Assembly: GCA_916700875.1 (NCBI GenBank)
Contig: CAKAKS010000062.1
Location: 4,241,373-4,305,372 of the forward strand
Source: Sebastes aleutianus
Taxonomy: Eukaryota > Chordata > Actinopteri > Perciformes > Sebastidae
Length of the DNA: 64,000 bases
Direction of reading: 5' to 3'
Below the pieces are notes generated by a model, which saw only the letters and a program-made list of their open reading frames with translations, had not been told where the DNA came from and did no database searches. This document shows positions 1 to 10,621 of the stretch, one piece after another (position 1 is the stretch's first letter; each line of letters begins with the position of its first letter). The translations under genes and the position numbers were made by a program.

Positions 1-1009
1 ATAAAGACAGATTTAGCAACTGCACGGCTTATTTCTCGCCTCAAATGTTTTCAGAAACACATTTCAGTGAACTATTTTCGTGAAATAAGAATAGAAAGTT
101 TAAAAACGAGTCGGTCTGAAAGCTGGGAGCAGCAGCCCACGGAGGGAAAGCGTTCGTATGGTCGCTAGAAATAAAATTCTGGTAATGAATTTACTGATCT
201 ATTTATATATTGACCTCAAAGTAGTAAAAATGGAATGTATTAGTCTAAATAAATAGTGGAATAAGCCTTTAAAGTACCCGCTAATGTACATGTATATGGG
301 TTTGCATTCGACCTGGAAGCTGGTTGGTAGATATTCCAAGCCAGTTGGCTAAAAACATGGAGATTTATTACATCTTCACATTACAAATGATTGCATCTTG
401 ACCAATGTGGACTTCTTTTCTCTTTTGTTGTACTTCTATGTGATATCACAGCTTCTTTCTCTATTCAGCTTGAATAAACAACTTCCCTACCACTTCAAAC
501 TACTGTTATTTTTATTATTCGATTTGACAATAGAGCGTTAATGAACATGCAAAACCATGAAAGACGTGACTTTGACTATGTATTAAGGGGTTTAGTAGAT
601 CAGTAGGAAATCCTATTATTCATCACTTTAAGTGCATAATGTTGAAATACATACCAGAGTTTATTAGCTGTAGACACATCAGGCCTCAGTGGTGAACCTG
701 ACCTGGACCCATCACAGCAAGACTTCCCAGATGGATCATAATAGTATATGAGGCATAAAGAGTTTGGGCTTCACAGTGCTATAGCCAATGGCGTGGAAGC
801 ATCCAATTTTCATGTTGTTAACATCTTAGGACGACAGATGTTAACAGATGTTAAAAACCTGTCATGTAAAGATGTACATACTGTATCTTGCATGACAAAT
901 TAAACACTTTTTGACTAGCTGGCTGGCTAAATGGTTGTTATGTCAATTTAAGAGTTGTTATTTCTGTAAGTCAGCTTTATAATATTTGTACAGTTAGGTT
1001 AATCTTTAT
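1..1009. other. Intergenic DNA, no gene recognised
   Basis: AT-rich sequence with stops in all frames and no protein similarity I recognise. The first 60 bases resemble, at low identity, the segment around 37155-37200 of a repeat found four more times in the window (both contain the string TCAAATGTTTTCAGAAACA), so a decayed repeat copy probably crosses the left edge. Confidence 0.4.
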
Positions 1010-1830
1010 TTATTTAATTTGTCATTAACAAAATATAATAACAATATGTACATTCAAAACTGTTCATGCCAGGGGTACAATAAAAAAGTATAATTAAAAA
1101 CGAAAAAATATAATTAACAGTAGAGAGATATACATCAACTGTATATAGAGACAAAAAATACAAAATCAAAATAAATTCTCATCTGTCCATAAGAAATTTA
1201 TCAAACACAAAGCTGATTCTGGTTGCCTTCTTATTCTTCATGTTTTTAATTGTGGTGCCACACTGCCTCAGTTCTTGATAAAAATGTTCCAAATTGTGTT
1301 TGTAGTCCGACCATCTCTTCTGCTAATGTGGAATTTTCTCCAAAATAGAATCAACTGTACAAAGAACATAAAATCTTTATCCTTCTCATTACCTTCAAAA
1401 CAAATAAAAATGTTTTTTTTCCTGAAATTGAATTGTTTGTCCAGTTTTCCTTCTTAAATAATGTTCAACATCCAACCAAAATATTCTGGTATACATAGAG
1501 TGATAAAACAAATGACATATTATTTCTTCTTCTAATTCACAGAAAGTACAAGAATACTTACAATATCAATTCTAAAACTCTACAATGTCTTTTTTGCTGG
1601 ATATATGCGGTGCAAAATTTGAAAGGAAACGTCTTTAACTTTACTATTGAGACAGAATTTATCCCCAACTACCCAAATTTTCCTGCTAAACAATTTCTCC
1701 ATAAAGTGAAGGTCAAAAGAATCTTCCTGGAGGCAGAGTCACAGCTTGTATGCAATAACTTATGTATTTATTAGAGAATTCCTTGTTGGTAATGTCGACT
1801 TCTCCAAGGAATATACCACTATTAAATGGA
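1010..1830 (-). mobile_element. Decayed L1/Tx1-like LINE, 3' end of ORF2
   Basis: Read on the minus strand, short blocks in shifting frames resemble the C-terminal part of an L1/Tx1-type ORF2. They include a cysteine-containing stretch followed by the pattern ICHLFYH then FWLDVEHYL (about 1560-1470), and a block ending in IWNIFIKN near 1275. The plus-strand left edge is an AATCTTTATTTATTT tract, which would be an A-rich 3' tail of the element. There are several stops and frameshifts and no intact reading frame. The clade assignment is inference from remembered family patterns; a protein-level search would decide it. Confidence 0.5.
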
Positions 1831-2552
1831 TCCAACCTTGAAATCTCCCTTACTGAACCTGCAGAGCATCAAACACCACTGCATATACTATTTCGGAGTA
1901 ACTGGTAAACTAAATTTGGAAAGGAATTCATGGTCAGCTAGGTTCATCTTATTCATGCTCGTCATAGTTTTTGTGGCCGTTTTTCCAGCTCTGACTCAAG
2001 AAGATGACGTCCCGATTCTTAATACCGCCTACAAAACTCTGATTGGCCAATTGTCTCTCCAACCGGGGACACAACAGTAGATCTAACTCTTATCGCTGAA
2101 AAAAAAACGTACGGTTTAGCTAGTGATTCAGAGGTCTGGTACCAGGCTTTTCTTTGTCCCCAAACTTGATGATGTGAGTGCAACACTGAATCACTGGCGT
2201 AGCCCCGTGGTACAAGGCGTGAATGCGGCTCTAAAACCCCTCTACATATGCAGCTTTTAAAGGGAATATGTCCTTATATGTCCTGTGTCCATTTTCTCTA
2301 TTTTATTTGACAAATGTGTCGCAGGCCGTCCCACACGGGTCATTTTCTGCTGCCCATCTGTCTCATTGTGTCCTCGTTGGTTGATGCTGTCTGTTATTTA
2401 TTTATTTGTCATCTTCTCCATAAGCCTGTCTGCTCTGTGTGGCTGCTGTGTGCCGAGTAAATCCTTTAGAACGAGATTACTGAGGCAGAGAAATGCTACT
2501 GGACGTATCCATCTCTGATTGTTCTGGTTGCAGACCTCCCAAACTCCACCCC

Positions 2553-2587
<35 letters not shown>

Positions 2588-3120
2588 CAGCTTTGTGCCG
2601 TGGCTCCAGGCCAAAGACCAGCGAATGAACTGATGTGACCTAATCTAACCTACAGCACGTCCATCTGTCTGTGTGCAGTCTGCGAAGGCAACAGCAAACC
2701 ATCCAGTGAGACACTGACACAAACATGTATAGAAGTCTGTAAATGTTGCCTGTTTTGCTGTTTTTTTTTACATTGATTGAACAGCAGTGAAGAGCTGAGT
2801 AGTTTTTCAACCACTGCAGATTCTCAATACCAATACCTGTTAACCTGCACCATTAACACTTATGGGGAGATTATGAACACAATAACAATCTATTCCATAA
2901 GAAAAGATTATTTATATTTCATTCGATTCAACTCATATTATTATTATTGCAAAGAGTTCCAGTACAACAAAATGCAGTTTAGCATTTAAATTGAAAGCAC
3001 AGAAGCAAACAGACAAATAGTTTTGTCCTTGACCAACTACAACAGTAAAACCACACTTGGACATTGATGCATTAGTATAATAATTCAGTACTTTCACTAA
3101 TTTTGTCATTGTATGCATCA
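1831..3120. other. Intergenic DNA, no gene recognised
   Basis: An 84-codon plus-strand frame at 1826-2080 has one hydrophobic segment but no recognisable family. The rest is AT-rich sequence with scattered short frames. A CA microsatellite lies at 2554-2585. Confidence 0.4.
2554..2585. repeat. (AC)16 microsatellite
   Basis: Uninterrupted AC dinucleotide run of about 32 bases between tmem238-distal intergenic sequences; the short minus-strand frame running through it is a repeat artefact. Confidence 0.95.
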
Positions 3121-3128
3121 CTGTAGGT

Positions 3129-4152
3129 CAGGGGTCAGCAACCTGCGGCTCTGGAGCCACACATGCAGCTCTTTAGCTCCTCTCCAGTGGCTCCCTGTGG
3201 ATTTTTATGAAATGGAAATGAATAACAGTTTTTTGTTTACATTTTCATTTTTATTTATCATTGTTGTAGGTTTATGATACGACGGATTATTAGGGCCACA
3301 TTGAGGAAAAAATAAATAAATCTGAGATTTCGAGAATAAAGTCATAATATTACGGGAATTAAGTCATAGGTTTACCAGAAAAAAAGTCGTAATATTATGA
3401 TGATAAAGTCATAGGTTTACCAGAAAATAGTTGTAATATTATGAGAATAAAGTCATAAGTTTAAGAGAAAAAATTCGTAGTATTATGAGAATAAAGTCAT
3501 AATATTATAAAGTAGTAACTTTACGTGTTATTTTACTTTATTCTCGTAATATTACGACTTTTTCCTCATAAGTTATGACCTTATTCTTGTAATATTACGA
3601 ATTCTTTTCTTGTTAAGTTATGACTTTATTCTCATAATATTAAGACTTTTTTTCTCATAAAGTTATGACTTTATTATCGTAATATTAGGACTTTTTTCTC
3701 GTTAAGTTATGACTATTCTCGAAATATTACGACTTTTTTTTCTCGTTAAGTTATGACTTATTCTCGCAATATTACGACTTTTTTTCTTTTAAAGTTATGA
3801 CTTTATACTCGTAATATTACGACTTTTTTCTCGTTAAGTTATTACTTTATTCTCGTAATATTACGACTTTTTTCTCATTAAGTTATGACTTTATTCTCGT
3901 AATATTACGACTTTATTTCTCGTAAAATTATAACTTTATTCTTGAAATCTCCGATTTTTTCTCCCTCAATGTTGCCCTAATACTCTGCAGTACATTTTCA
4001 CTTTGGCCCTCACTGCATTAGAATTATATACTATATACTTAGACTATAAACTGTGTTACCTTCATCACAATGATCAAATGTTTTGCGGCTCCAGATAGAT
4101 TACATTTTTTACCTTAAATGTCTCTTTTGATAGTAAAGGTTGCTGACCCCTG
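3129..4152. mobile_element. hAT-type non-autonomous DNA transposon
   Basis: The element begins CAGGGGTCAGCAACCT and ends with its inverted complement, giving about 16-bp terminal inverted repeats. It is flanked by an 8-bp near-duplication, CTGTAGGT at 3121-3128 and CTGTAGGC at 4153-4160, differing at the last base. A CAGGG start and 8-bp target duplications are hallmarks of the hAT superfamily. The subterminal sequence (GCGGCTCTGGAGCC) is the widespread animal hAT type. No transposase frame is present, so it must have moved with a transposase supplied from elsewhere. Its centre is the inverted AT-rich array annotated separately. Confidence 0.85.
3298..3970. repeat. Inverted AT-rich tandem array inside the hAT element
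   Basis: Imperfect units of about 30-35 bases carry GTAATATTACGACTT with either GAGAATAAAGTCAT or its complement. From 3298 to about 3500 the units run one way (AGAATAAAGTCATAA); from about 3540 to 3970 they run as the complement (TTATGACTTTATTCT). The whole is therefore a very long imperfect hairpin. Each side shows several unit-length variants, such as CTCGTTAAG and CTCATAAAG. Confidence 0.9.
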
Positions 4153-4160
4153 CTGTAGGC

Positions 4161-4606
4161 TATATATTACACTAGGAAGACTCAGTCCACACATGAGCTT
4201 CTTTCATATGTATTGATCAGCCTACTGGAAGTGAAGTGGAAGCTCTGTAGTCAGGTTGGTGAGTTATAGACTGAGGTACAGTGTGGAACACGTTCTGTAA
4301 CACTCACCTGTTCTAATTGCAGGTGAATCAAATAATCCATAAGAATAATACCAGTACCAGCTCGTTACCGGCCAGGTATCCCGGTAGAGCTCTCAGCCCC
4401 TCCTCCAGAGGGCTCCTCGCCCCTCCTCTGAGTCTGACAGGCAGACTACCTACCTGTCCTCCTGAGCGAGCCTCACCTGCCTCACCTGCCTCACCTGACT
4501 CACCTGACCGCCGCTCTGAAACCCAATGCCGGGACACAAAGGCACCGGGCAATAAACGGTATAAGTCGTCAGAGAGTCGTTTAGGGTCTATACTGTATAT
4601 GCCGTC
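4161..4606 (+). promoter_or_regulatory. tmem238 upstream region with four spaced CACCTG boxes
   Basis: This GC-richer stretch precedes the tmem238 start codon. CACCTG occurs at 4474-4479, 4483-4488, 4492-4497 and 4501-4506, every 9 bases, with another at 4305-4310. CACCTG is the E2-box bound by ZEB and SNAIL repressors. The tandem copies may simply be a short minisatellite. I see no clear TATA box; the transcription start is not determinable here. Confidence 0.45.
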
Positions 4607-5149
4607 ATGGAACCGGAGTACCGGGGTCTGGGTCGGTGCGTGTGCTGCTTCTGGCTCGCGGTAGCCTTTGACGTGTTCGGTCTGCTCGTGCTGCTCCTCG
4701 GGGTGTTCGTCAACGTGTTCTTCTACGACCTGCTGATCTACGCGGGAGCCATCGTGATCTTCCTCAGCCTCATCTGGTGGGTGTTCTGGTACTCCGGGAA
4801 CATCGAGGTGCCTCCGGCGGAGCTGGAGGATGATGTGGGCTTACTGAAGAAGGACCAGGGCGGCGCTCTGAGCGGCATCAGCGGCGCGGTGCGGCGCCTC
4901 TCCAGCCGCCTCTCCAGCGGCATCAGGACGTCGCTCCGCAGGAACAACGGAGCGGCACCGTCCGGTACCCGCACGGGCCGCACGCATAGGTCAACCGGAG
5001 GGCCAACGGCGGCCCCGCGGGCGGAGCAGGTGGAGGTTGCCATGGCAACGATTACCCCACAGGAGGATACCCCGCACTATGCTGTCTCATCAGTGGAGGG
5101 CTGTGACGTCGAGATGCCGCACACAGCTACAGAGACCTCACCTACATAG
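4607..5149 (+). CDS. tmem238: Transmembrane protein 238 (TMEM238 family)
   Basis: One uninterrupted 180-codon frame. Two hydrophobic segments lie at about residues 13-37 and 43-62, separated by the family signature DLLIYAG (41-47). They are followed by WYSGNIEV (61-68) and an acidic ELEDD stretch, closely matching the vertebrate TMEM238 pattern DLLIY-x-GA then GNIE. The C-terminal half (from about 85) is a low-complexity, Arg/Ser-rich cytosolic-type tail. Human TMEM238 is of similar size (about 176 residues) and also essentially a single coding exon, which fits. The start chosen is the first ATG, immediately before the conserved RGLGRC leader. The gene is more GC-rich than its surroundings, as expected for a CpG-rich promoter-proximal exon. 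The biochemical function of the family is not established; it is a small integral membrane protein. A possible polyadenylation signal AATAAA lies at 5498-5503. Teleosts may carry two paralogues; which one this is cannot be told. Confidence 0.9.
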   Translation: MEPEYRGLGRCVCCFWLAVAFDVFGLLVLLLGVFVNVFFYDLLIYAGAIVIFLSLIWWVFWYSGNIEVPPAELEDDVGLLKKDQGGALSGISGAVRRLSSRLSSGIRTSLRRNNGAAPSGTRTGRTHRSTGGPTAAPRAEQVEVAMATITPQEDTPHYAVSSVEGCDVEMPHTATETSPT

Positions 5150-6440
5150 TGGAGGCCCACAGATAGGTAAGGCCTTTCTTCTCTTCTTCTTCTTCTTTCA
5201 TGTGTTCATATATATTATATACACTGTTGAGAATTCCCCAGTAAAATAACAGTAAAGAACTGGCAGCAGGGTTGCTTTTATGTTACTGTAAAATTAACAT
5301 TATTATACTGTCGCTGAAATCTACAGCTTTGTACTGTTAATGAAAAGTACTGTTTGAACTGTTTTTTTTTTATTAATTTCACAGTATTTTACAGTTAATT
5401 TACTGTTTAAAGATACATTATATAGCACCTTTCGTTTACATTATCTTACTGATTTGTTTTAATGCACTATTTAGGTTGTATTTTTTACATACATTTTAAT
5501 AAACATTATTTTTTGCCTAGATGAATAGACTTAGCAGGTTACAGACATAGGAATAGTCACACTAAATACAATTAAAGGCACTTGTTAGGAAAAAGGCTAT
5601 AATAGACTTGTTGACACTTTTCCCAAAAATGTCTGTCTCTAGCTGGCTACAAGCACAGAATGCAAACCAGAACAACATGTGAGTGAGGAACAATAAAGCT
5701 AATTCACTGATTTTACAATCATGTACAATGTACAAGCCTCACATGTGCAGATCAGGTCCCAGAATTAAAACAATACTGCATGAAACTGTTACTGATGATA
5801 CTTTAGACAGTTGATCAGAAGTAAAGTGATGTTTTTTAAGAATGCATTATAGTTCAGTTAAAAAACGTCCTATGAGCGTAATTTAACAGGTTTTCTTTTG
5901 TATTAACAGTAAAGCACTGTTTTTAGCAATAACAGGTTAATACTGTTGAAATCCTGCTGTAAATTAACAGCAATTGTTTACAAAGTATATTGAGTTATCA
6001 ACTAAAATGTTATGATACTGATTGGTTAAATGTTTGTTTAATTTAATCAATCCTTAACTCTGAAATCAATATGATCAGCGTTATGCATTTTACAAAGAAA
6101 GATTTGATGCATTTAGATTTTAATGAATCTTATCAATTGAACTTAAATTTTTTTTTTAAATTGTAATTTTAATTAATTTTTGTTGTGAAAAACTTCTAGA
6201 AAAATATGTAAAAGTATTCTTTAGAGGAGGGATGGAAACACAATATTAACAGGTTAATATAAACCTTTTGTATGATAATGTATTACTATGTTTCGGTAGT
6301 GACAAATTTTGGGAGAAGAAAAACATTCCAATCCAGTCTGAAAATAACTTTCATTAGATATGTGTACCCTAGATATGGTACAATATATATATGGACAAAG
6401 TTTTGGGATGAAAAGATACAAATTTCAAAATGTTTACAAC
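5150..6440. repeat. AT-rich 3' flank of tmem238 with ACAGTAAA-type repeat
   Basis: From about 5222 to 5990 the sequence is dense in variants of TTACTGTAAAATTAACAG and the complement CTGTTAATTTACAG, some in inverted orientation. This is characteristic of a degenerate non-autonomous element rather than 3' UTR. No gene is visible. The remaining sequence to 6440 is AT-rich without recognised content. Confidence 0.5.
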
Positions 6441-6455
6441 TCTGACTTTGCACCA

Positions 6456-6528
6456 ATATATATATATATATATATATATATACTTTATATATATATATGC
6501 ATATATGTATTTATATGTATATATATGT
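6456..6528. repeat. (TA)n / TATG microsatellite
   Basis: A run of TA dinucleotides degenerates into ATATATGTAT-type units just before the tandem array that starts at about 6530. Confidence 0.9.
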
Positions 6529-6529
6529 A

Positions 6530-7105
6530 CCCAGCCTACATGGTTATGTGGGCCCCACAGGGGTTATGCTGGGGATACCTGGGTACCAAGTGGGTATGAG
6601 TTGGTATGGGCATCTTATCTGGGGCCCACTTGGCTCAACTAAGTAGGTCCCACATAAGCTCCCCATGTGGGCTACCCATGTGGGTTCTAGGTGAGTCACT
6701 AATGGGAAATTAATGCATGGGCTCAGAATGGGCAACACAAATGGCGCCCACTTGGGTTAACTAAGTTGGTCCCACATGGGCTCCCCATGCGGGCTACCTG
6801 TGTGGGTCCTAGTTCACTACTGGGAAATTAGTGCATGGGGTCAACATGGAAACTGTGGACAAACCCACTTACAACCCATATTTCAGGCCATGTAGTCCCC
6901 ATGTAGTTCCCACAAAAGAACTTAAACCTGGGGCCGAGATGGGTTTTGGTTTATGTTGCCCAGATTGGGCCCATATAACACCCAGTGTACTCCTGCATGA
7001 AACTCACAAGGGCAATTGGCATGGGGCCATTATGGAACCCGCGGACAATCCCATATAGGGCCCATTTTTCAGCCCATTTACTACCCACATGGGCCCCACA
7101 TACAA
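6530..7105. repeat. Degenerate tandem array, unit about 120 bp
   Basis: Units share CCCACTTGG..TAACTAAG..GGTCCCACAT..GGGCTACC..GTGGG..CTAGT..GGGAAATTA.TGCATGGG. The same CCCACTT landmark recurs at 6625, 6747 and 6864, spacings of 122 and 117 bases, with decay toward the right end. GGGCCCACATGGG-type inverted motifs occur throughout. The short frames over it on both strands are products of the repeat. Confidence 0.75.
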
Positions 7106-7413
7106 ATGTTGGCTGGGTAGTAGCCCATATAATTTATATTGCATATCTGCAACCTGTTCTCTACTCATAATGTAGGCCTATATACATTTTTACTGCACAA
7201 CCTGCACCACAGTTTATACATTTTACTATTATACTATTACTCACCTGGCTACCACAGTATATCATATATTATATTCCTATATTTTAAATGCAGCACTATT
7301 TTAATTTGACTTTGTTCCACTTATGTAATTTTTATTTATACATACAATATATATTTTTTATGCATATCTATAAGAGTGCTGTTACTGTCACTGTCACTGT
7401 AACTGTTGTGCAT
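7106..7413. other. Intergenic spacer left of the provirus
   Basis: AT-rich sequence with a short GTCACTGT/AACTGT tandem at 7381-7406. No gene is visible. Its last four bases, GCAT (7410-7413), are the left copy of the retroviral target duplication. Confidence 0.6.
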
Positions 7414-7826
7414 TGTGGTGGCAGTTTCTGTAAAACAAGACACAAACTGTGGTCACAACCTGTCTTTCAAGTAAATTTAATAGAAGCACCTGCAGATGGA
7501 CTCACGAGCACAGTTACAGAGTGAACTGAGGCAAGCAAGCCCTGAGTACAAAGAGTATAGAGTATTTATACAGTTTAAATCATAACACGAAGATAAGTGC
7601 AAGGAATACAAAAAGAGGAACGAGAGAAAGTGTATGATTGCGTCAGCACACAGCAGACACCAGAGCATCACAAGTCATAACAAGTATCTCAGCAATCTGT
7701 TGTTTATGGCGACAGTGCCACTAAAATGTCAGGTCACTGTCTTATGGTGACGCAGCTGAACATGTGAAGCCTTGAGATAATCTAAAGATACACTTTCTTA
7801 CAGCAGATATGAAAATTGCCATTACA
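7414..7826 (-). repeat. 3' LTR of the provirus
   Basis: The minus-strand sequence starts TGTAATGGC and ends CCACCACA (plus strand TGTGGTGG..GCCATTACA), the canonical TG..CA ends. Compared with the other LTR the only difference I see is three extra bases in CATAACAAGTAT versus CATAAGTAT. A TTATTTATAC-like AT-rich box lies in the middle (plus strand GAGTATTTATACAG). Confidence 0.95.
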
Positions 7827-7837
7827 TTCCTCCCTTT
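7827..7837 (-). other. Polypurine tract of the provirus
   Basis: Minus-strand AAAGGGAGGAA lies directly against the start of the 3' LTR, the position where plus-strand DNA synthesis is primed in retroviruses. It looks intact. Confidence 0.85.
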
Positions 7838-7970
7838 GAGCATTCTATGCTCACTTTTAATAATTAACATATCTGATCAACACTAAAATACACTAATACA
7901 CAAAATTTAAATTTTGAATATACTATGTGATTTTGATTAAAGTACATGAGAAAGAAGGAATTTAGCTATC

Positions 7971-8300
7971 TCAGACAATATCATCATAAAATGGTGGTGT
8001 CCACTCTGGAGGTGGAAAAAGGTCAGGAATGCCTTTCTCCAGCCCTGGTGTATGTACATATTGTCCGACGGTAGATTTAATCAAAGAGGCAATCATAGCT
8101 TTAGCACAAGGAATAATGCAACATACAAATAATGCAAACATTGTGATCATTGTCAATAAAGGCGTCAACATCTTCAGCAACGTGTCTTTCCAACCATTGT
8201 CGGTCAGCCAAGACCACCAACTCCATCCCTTTGGAGTCTGGGAGTCTTTGCTTCTCTCCTCATGCAGTAGGTCGTTAAGGTGGGAGACAACATGCGTCAT
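7971..8300 (-). pseudogene. Retroviral env fragment: transmembrane subunit C-terminus
   Basis: A 109-codon minus-strand frame. The N-terminal part is polar with tryptophan-rich WSWWSWL, followed by a hydrophobic membrane anchor of about 25 residues (rough residues 45-68, containing CC) and a cytoplasmic tail ending shortly before the polypurine tract. This is the order at the C-terminus of a retroviral transmembrane Env subunit. The fusion peptide, heptad region and disulfide motif are absent, so it is a truncated remnant. The family call rests on position and pattern. Confidence 0.8.
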
Positions 8301-8529
8301 GTTGTCTGAAATGTCTGGAATGTAGGTGCAACAAGTCTCTTTTGGTTCGGTTTTGTTGTGTGATGTTCAGCGTATCACAAGGTTGGCCTTGTTTCCACCA
8401 AGGCCCTTCATGTAGCAGTAGCAGTGGCAGGACCATGATGATGGCGATCAGGGGTAGACAGCAGATTCCTTCCCTCCGGCTGCACCCCAATCGTCCGAAG
8501 GGGTGCCGTGCTGCGTCTGTTGGCGTCAT
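8275..8529 (-). pseudogene. Retroviral env fragment: leader and extreme N-terminus
   Basis: An 84-codon minus-strand frame with a basic N-terminus and a strongly hydrophobic stretch (about residues 24-42), fitting an Env signal peptide. It carries NIT and NRT glycosylation sequons, then runs into sequence that overlaps the transmembrane-end frame in a different register. Nearly the whole surface subunit is missing at the junction near 8300-8340, so env is an internal deletion, frame-shifted at the joint. Confidence 0.65.
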
Positions 8530-8656
8530 CTCGTCAGCAGTGTGACCTCAGCTCACCCCAGATAGTGTGTTGCTTACTTGCAGTTTGAAAAACTTGGGTG
8601 CACTCACCCGCCTCTCTCTCCCCAACAACACAGAACCGGGGAAAGCGTTGGCTCAC

Positions 8657-9052
8657 TTACTGATGTTGATGCGCGTTGGTTGATGGATCGTCAGTTGGTT
8701 CAGGGACCCGTCTGCAATGGCTGGCGTGGATCCAGGTTGCTCTCTCTGCAACCTTTACTGCCGTTTCTGTGGTGAGGAGCACTTGGTGGGGTCCGTTCCA
8801 CCTGCGTGCTCTCCAGTTTTTCCTCCTGAAATCTTTCACCACGATCCAGTCACCTGGCTCCAGGTCGTGCAGCCTCCGGTCTGTGGCTCTCGGCAGGGAG
8901 TCTTTCACCTGTTTGTGAATATTATGGAGCACAGAAGTCAAATTTGCACAATAACGCAACATTTCATCTTCGCACTGGCCAGTGTTGGGGAGTTGCCTTT
9001 TAACAGGACCAATCCCTGTGTTTAGTGGTCTGGTGCAGTCTGTTAGGTCCAA
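8657..9052 (-). pseudogene. Retroviral pol fragment: integrase C-terminal domain
   Basis: A 131-codon minus-strand frame ending in a stop. It carries the gammaretroviral-type integrase C-terminal pattern: LEPGDWIVVKDF, WRARRWNGPHQVLLTT, then ATWIHASHC near the end. This is the SH3-like DNA-binding domain. The upstream zinc-binding and catalytic D,D-35-E domains are not found. Relative to exogenous gammaretroviruses, env starts about 130 bases after this stop instead of overlapping it. Confidence 0.85.
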
Positions 9053-9513
9053 TGTTGGAGGAGATTTAGAGCTAGCCTCAAATCAACAAAAGCTTTTGCT
9101 TCTAGGTGTCCAGACAATCTTATATTATTGTAAGGGCAAAATTTGTCAGTTTCCCACAGCAGAGAATCAGAGACCCTGTGAAAATCAACTTTGGGGTCCG
9201 CTGTTTACTCCCAACCTGTAGCATCATTACACCTTTTAGTCTAAGGTCCCAAATCTTGCCACCTTTCATCCTTCGATTTGACCAGTGAGACGTTGGGATC
9301 AGAGTGTGGTATCTGAAATAGAGACTGAAAAAGTGTGTCAGGCAGAGTCACAGAAGCAGCCAGTCAAGCTTGAGTTTGTCCTTATCAAGGCTCTCTCTGT
9401 ACCATTTGTTTTCAAACTCACTGTCTACTCCAAAAAGAGATAAGCGAGGTGCATTGCAAGTCATGTTTTCTCATAATATCTGTGTGTGGCTGTGGAGAGA
9501 GCTGTAGCTTGGT
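9053..9513 (-). mobile_element. Provirus interior, deleted pol region
   Basis: About 460 bases separate the protease remnant from the integrase end. No reverse transcriptase catalytic motif or RNase H pattern is visible in any minus-strand frame. A complete pol would need more than 2.5 kb here, so a large deletion sits in this interval. Confidence 0.6.
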
Positions 9514-9813
9514 TTATGAGAGTGTCATTAACAGAGTTACGTGCAGTGTTTGGGATTTTCCATTGGTAGGCATATAACAGGTCCTCTTTACTATATTTGA
9601 AAAAAGATGTTGTTTGCTAATTCTGGTTACAACTATGCCCTGTGGTGTAGATATCAAAACTATCCCCAGTAAAACAATAAAATCTCTCCCCATCAGGTTA
9701 ATCGGACAGTGTTTTGATAACAGAAAAGAGTGTTTGAAATCCCCCTCAATGTTATCCCAGCATGGTAGTGGAACTGTGTATCTTTTTACCACAGATGATG
9801 TCTTTTTTGGCAT
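9514..9813 (-). pseudogene. Retroviral protease / early pol fragment
   Basis: A 99-codon minus-strand frame. It contains CPINLMGRDFIVLLG followed by TPQGI, the pattern seen just after the flap region of retroviral aspartic proteases, where NLLGRD precedes the start of reverse transcriptase. The active-site DTG triad is not in this frame. Broken remnant. Confidence 0.65.
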
Positions 9814-9979
9814 CTGTTTATACTTAGCATATAGTTCAATAGCTTTCTCTTTACCAGTTTCCTGTACAGATTCAAGATATTCAATTGTGAAATCATGAGT
9901 TGTGTGTCTGTGTTCTTACGTGTCTGATGTGCAGATAGGTTTCTGTTTCCCGTCTCCGTGTCAAAGCTAGATGAATCCT

Positions 9980-10364
9980 TCACTGTCCTCGACCCCTCCG
10001 CTTGTCAATCAGCCTGTGTGTCCTGGTTCTCAGGGCAATTCCTTGCCCAGTGTCCTGTCTTTCCACATCTAAAGCAGGCGTCGGATCTCCCCTTGCCTCC
10101 ACCACTTCTGCCATGGCGTGATTCTCGACAGTCTCAAGGTTTCCGCATTCCCAAGTGATGCAATTGCGTTTTATCATCTCACTGATCTCTGGTCTCATTG
10201 ATGAAGCGGTCCCGAAGATGAGCTTCCCAGGGACCGACCTCATTGTTTCCCCTCATGGCAGCTGGTCGTAGGAGGCCACTGTGTGTTGTGAACCTCTGTG
10301 AGTCTGATAAGGTACGCAGACACAGTCTCATAGTCTCTCTGCTTGCACAGTGAGATTTTGCCAA
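9980..10364 (-). pseudogene. Retroviral gag fragments: capsid end and nucleocapsid
   Basis: Two overlapping minus-strand frames (9980-10243 and 10179-10364) cover this stretch. One resembles the C-terminal capsid segment (LRDRFINETR). In a shifted register around 10030-10090 the Cys/His/Gly spacing of a single CCHC zinc knuckle can be followed. Stops and shifts break the frame. A single knuckle would agree with a gamma/epsilon-type gag. Confidence 0.6.
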
Positions 10365-10412
10365 TGTCCATTCTCACTGGGAAAGCAGTCTTTACACCGT
10401 TGCAAAGTCCAG

Positions 10413-10616
10413 TTATGGTGTGTGAGGGGCAGTGTATGGTGGAGGCTTGGTTGCTGAGCTTGTTTTGCCCTCTTCCTCCGTCATGGCTCCTTCCACTGGT
10501 GGAGGTAGAGGTGGCGATGGAGGTGGAGATGGAGTGCTGGGCAGCACTGCCTGGGCCGGCTGTTGTCGTTGCGGGGTCGAGTCCAGATCAGGATCTAGTT
10601 TGAGACACTGAGACAT
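10413..10616 (-). pseudogene. Retroviral gag fragment with proline-rich PPPY late motif
   Basis: A 67-codon frame rich in Pro/Ser/Thr with a run of PSPPPSPPLPPP and a KPPPY motif near its end. PPPY is the WW-binding late-domain motif, used in gag proteins to recruit NEDD4-type ubiquitin ligases for budding. Its place between matrix and capsid matches the p12-like region of gammaretroviruses. Confidence 0.75.
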
Positions 10617-10621
10617 GGATT

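Noticed and set aside
1826..2080. 84-codon frame with a hydrophobic segment
   Set aside because: No recognisable family, no splice context and AT-rich surroundings; not supported as a gene.
4317..4664. 115-codon plus-strand frame overlapping the start of tmem238
   Set aside because: Pro/Ser-rich product of the CACCTG tandem in another register; the tmem238 frame is conserved and this is not.
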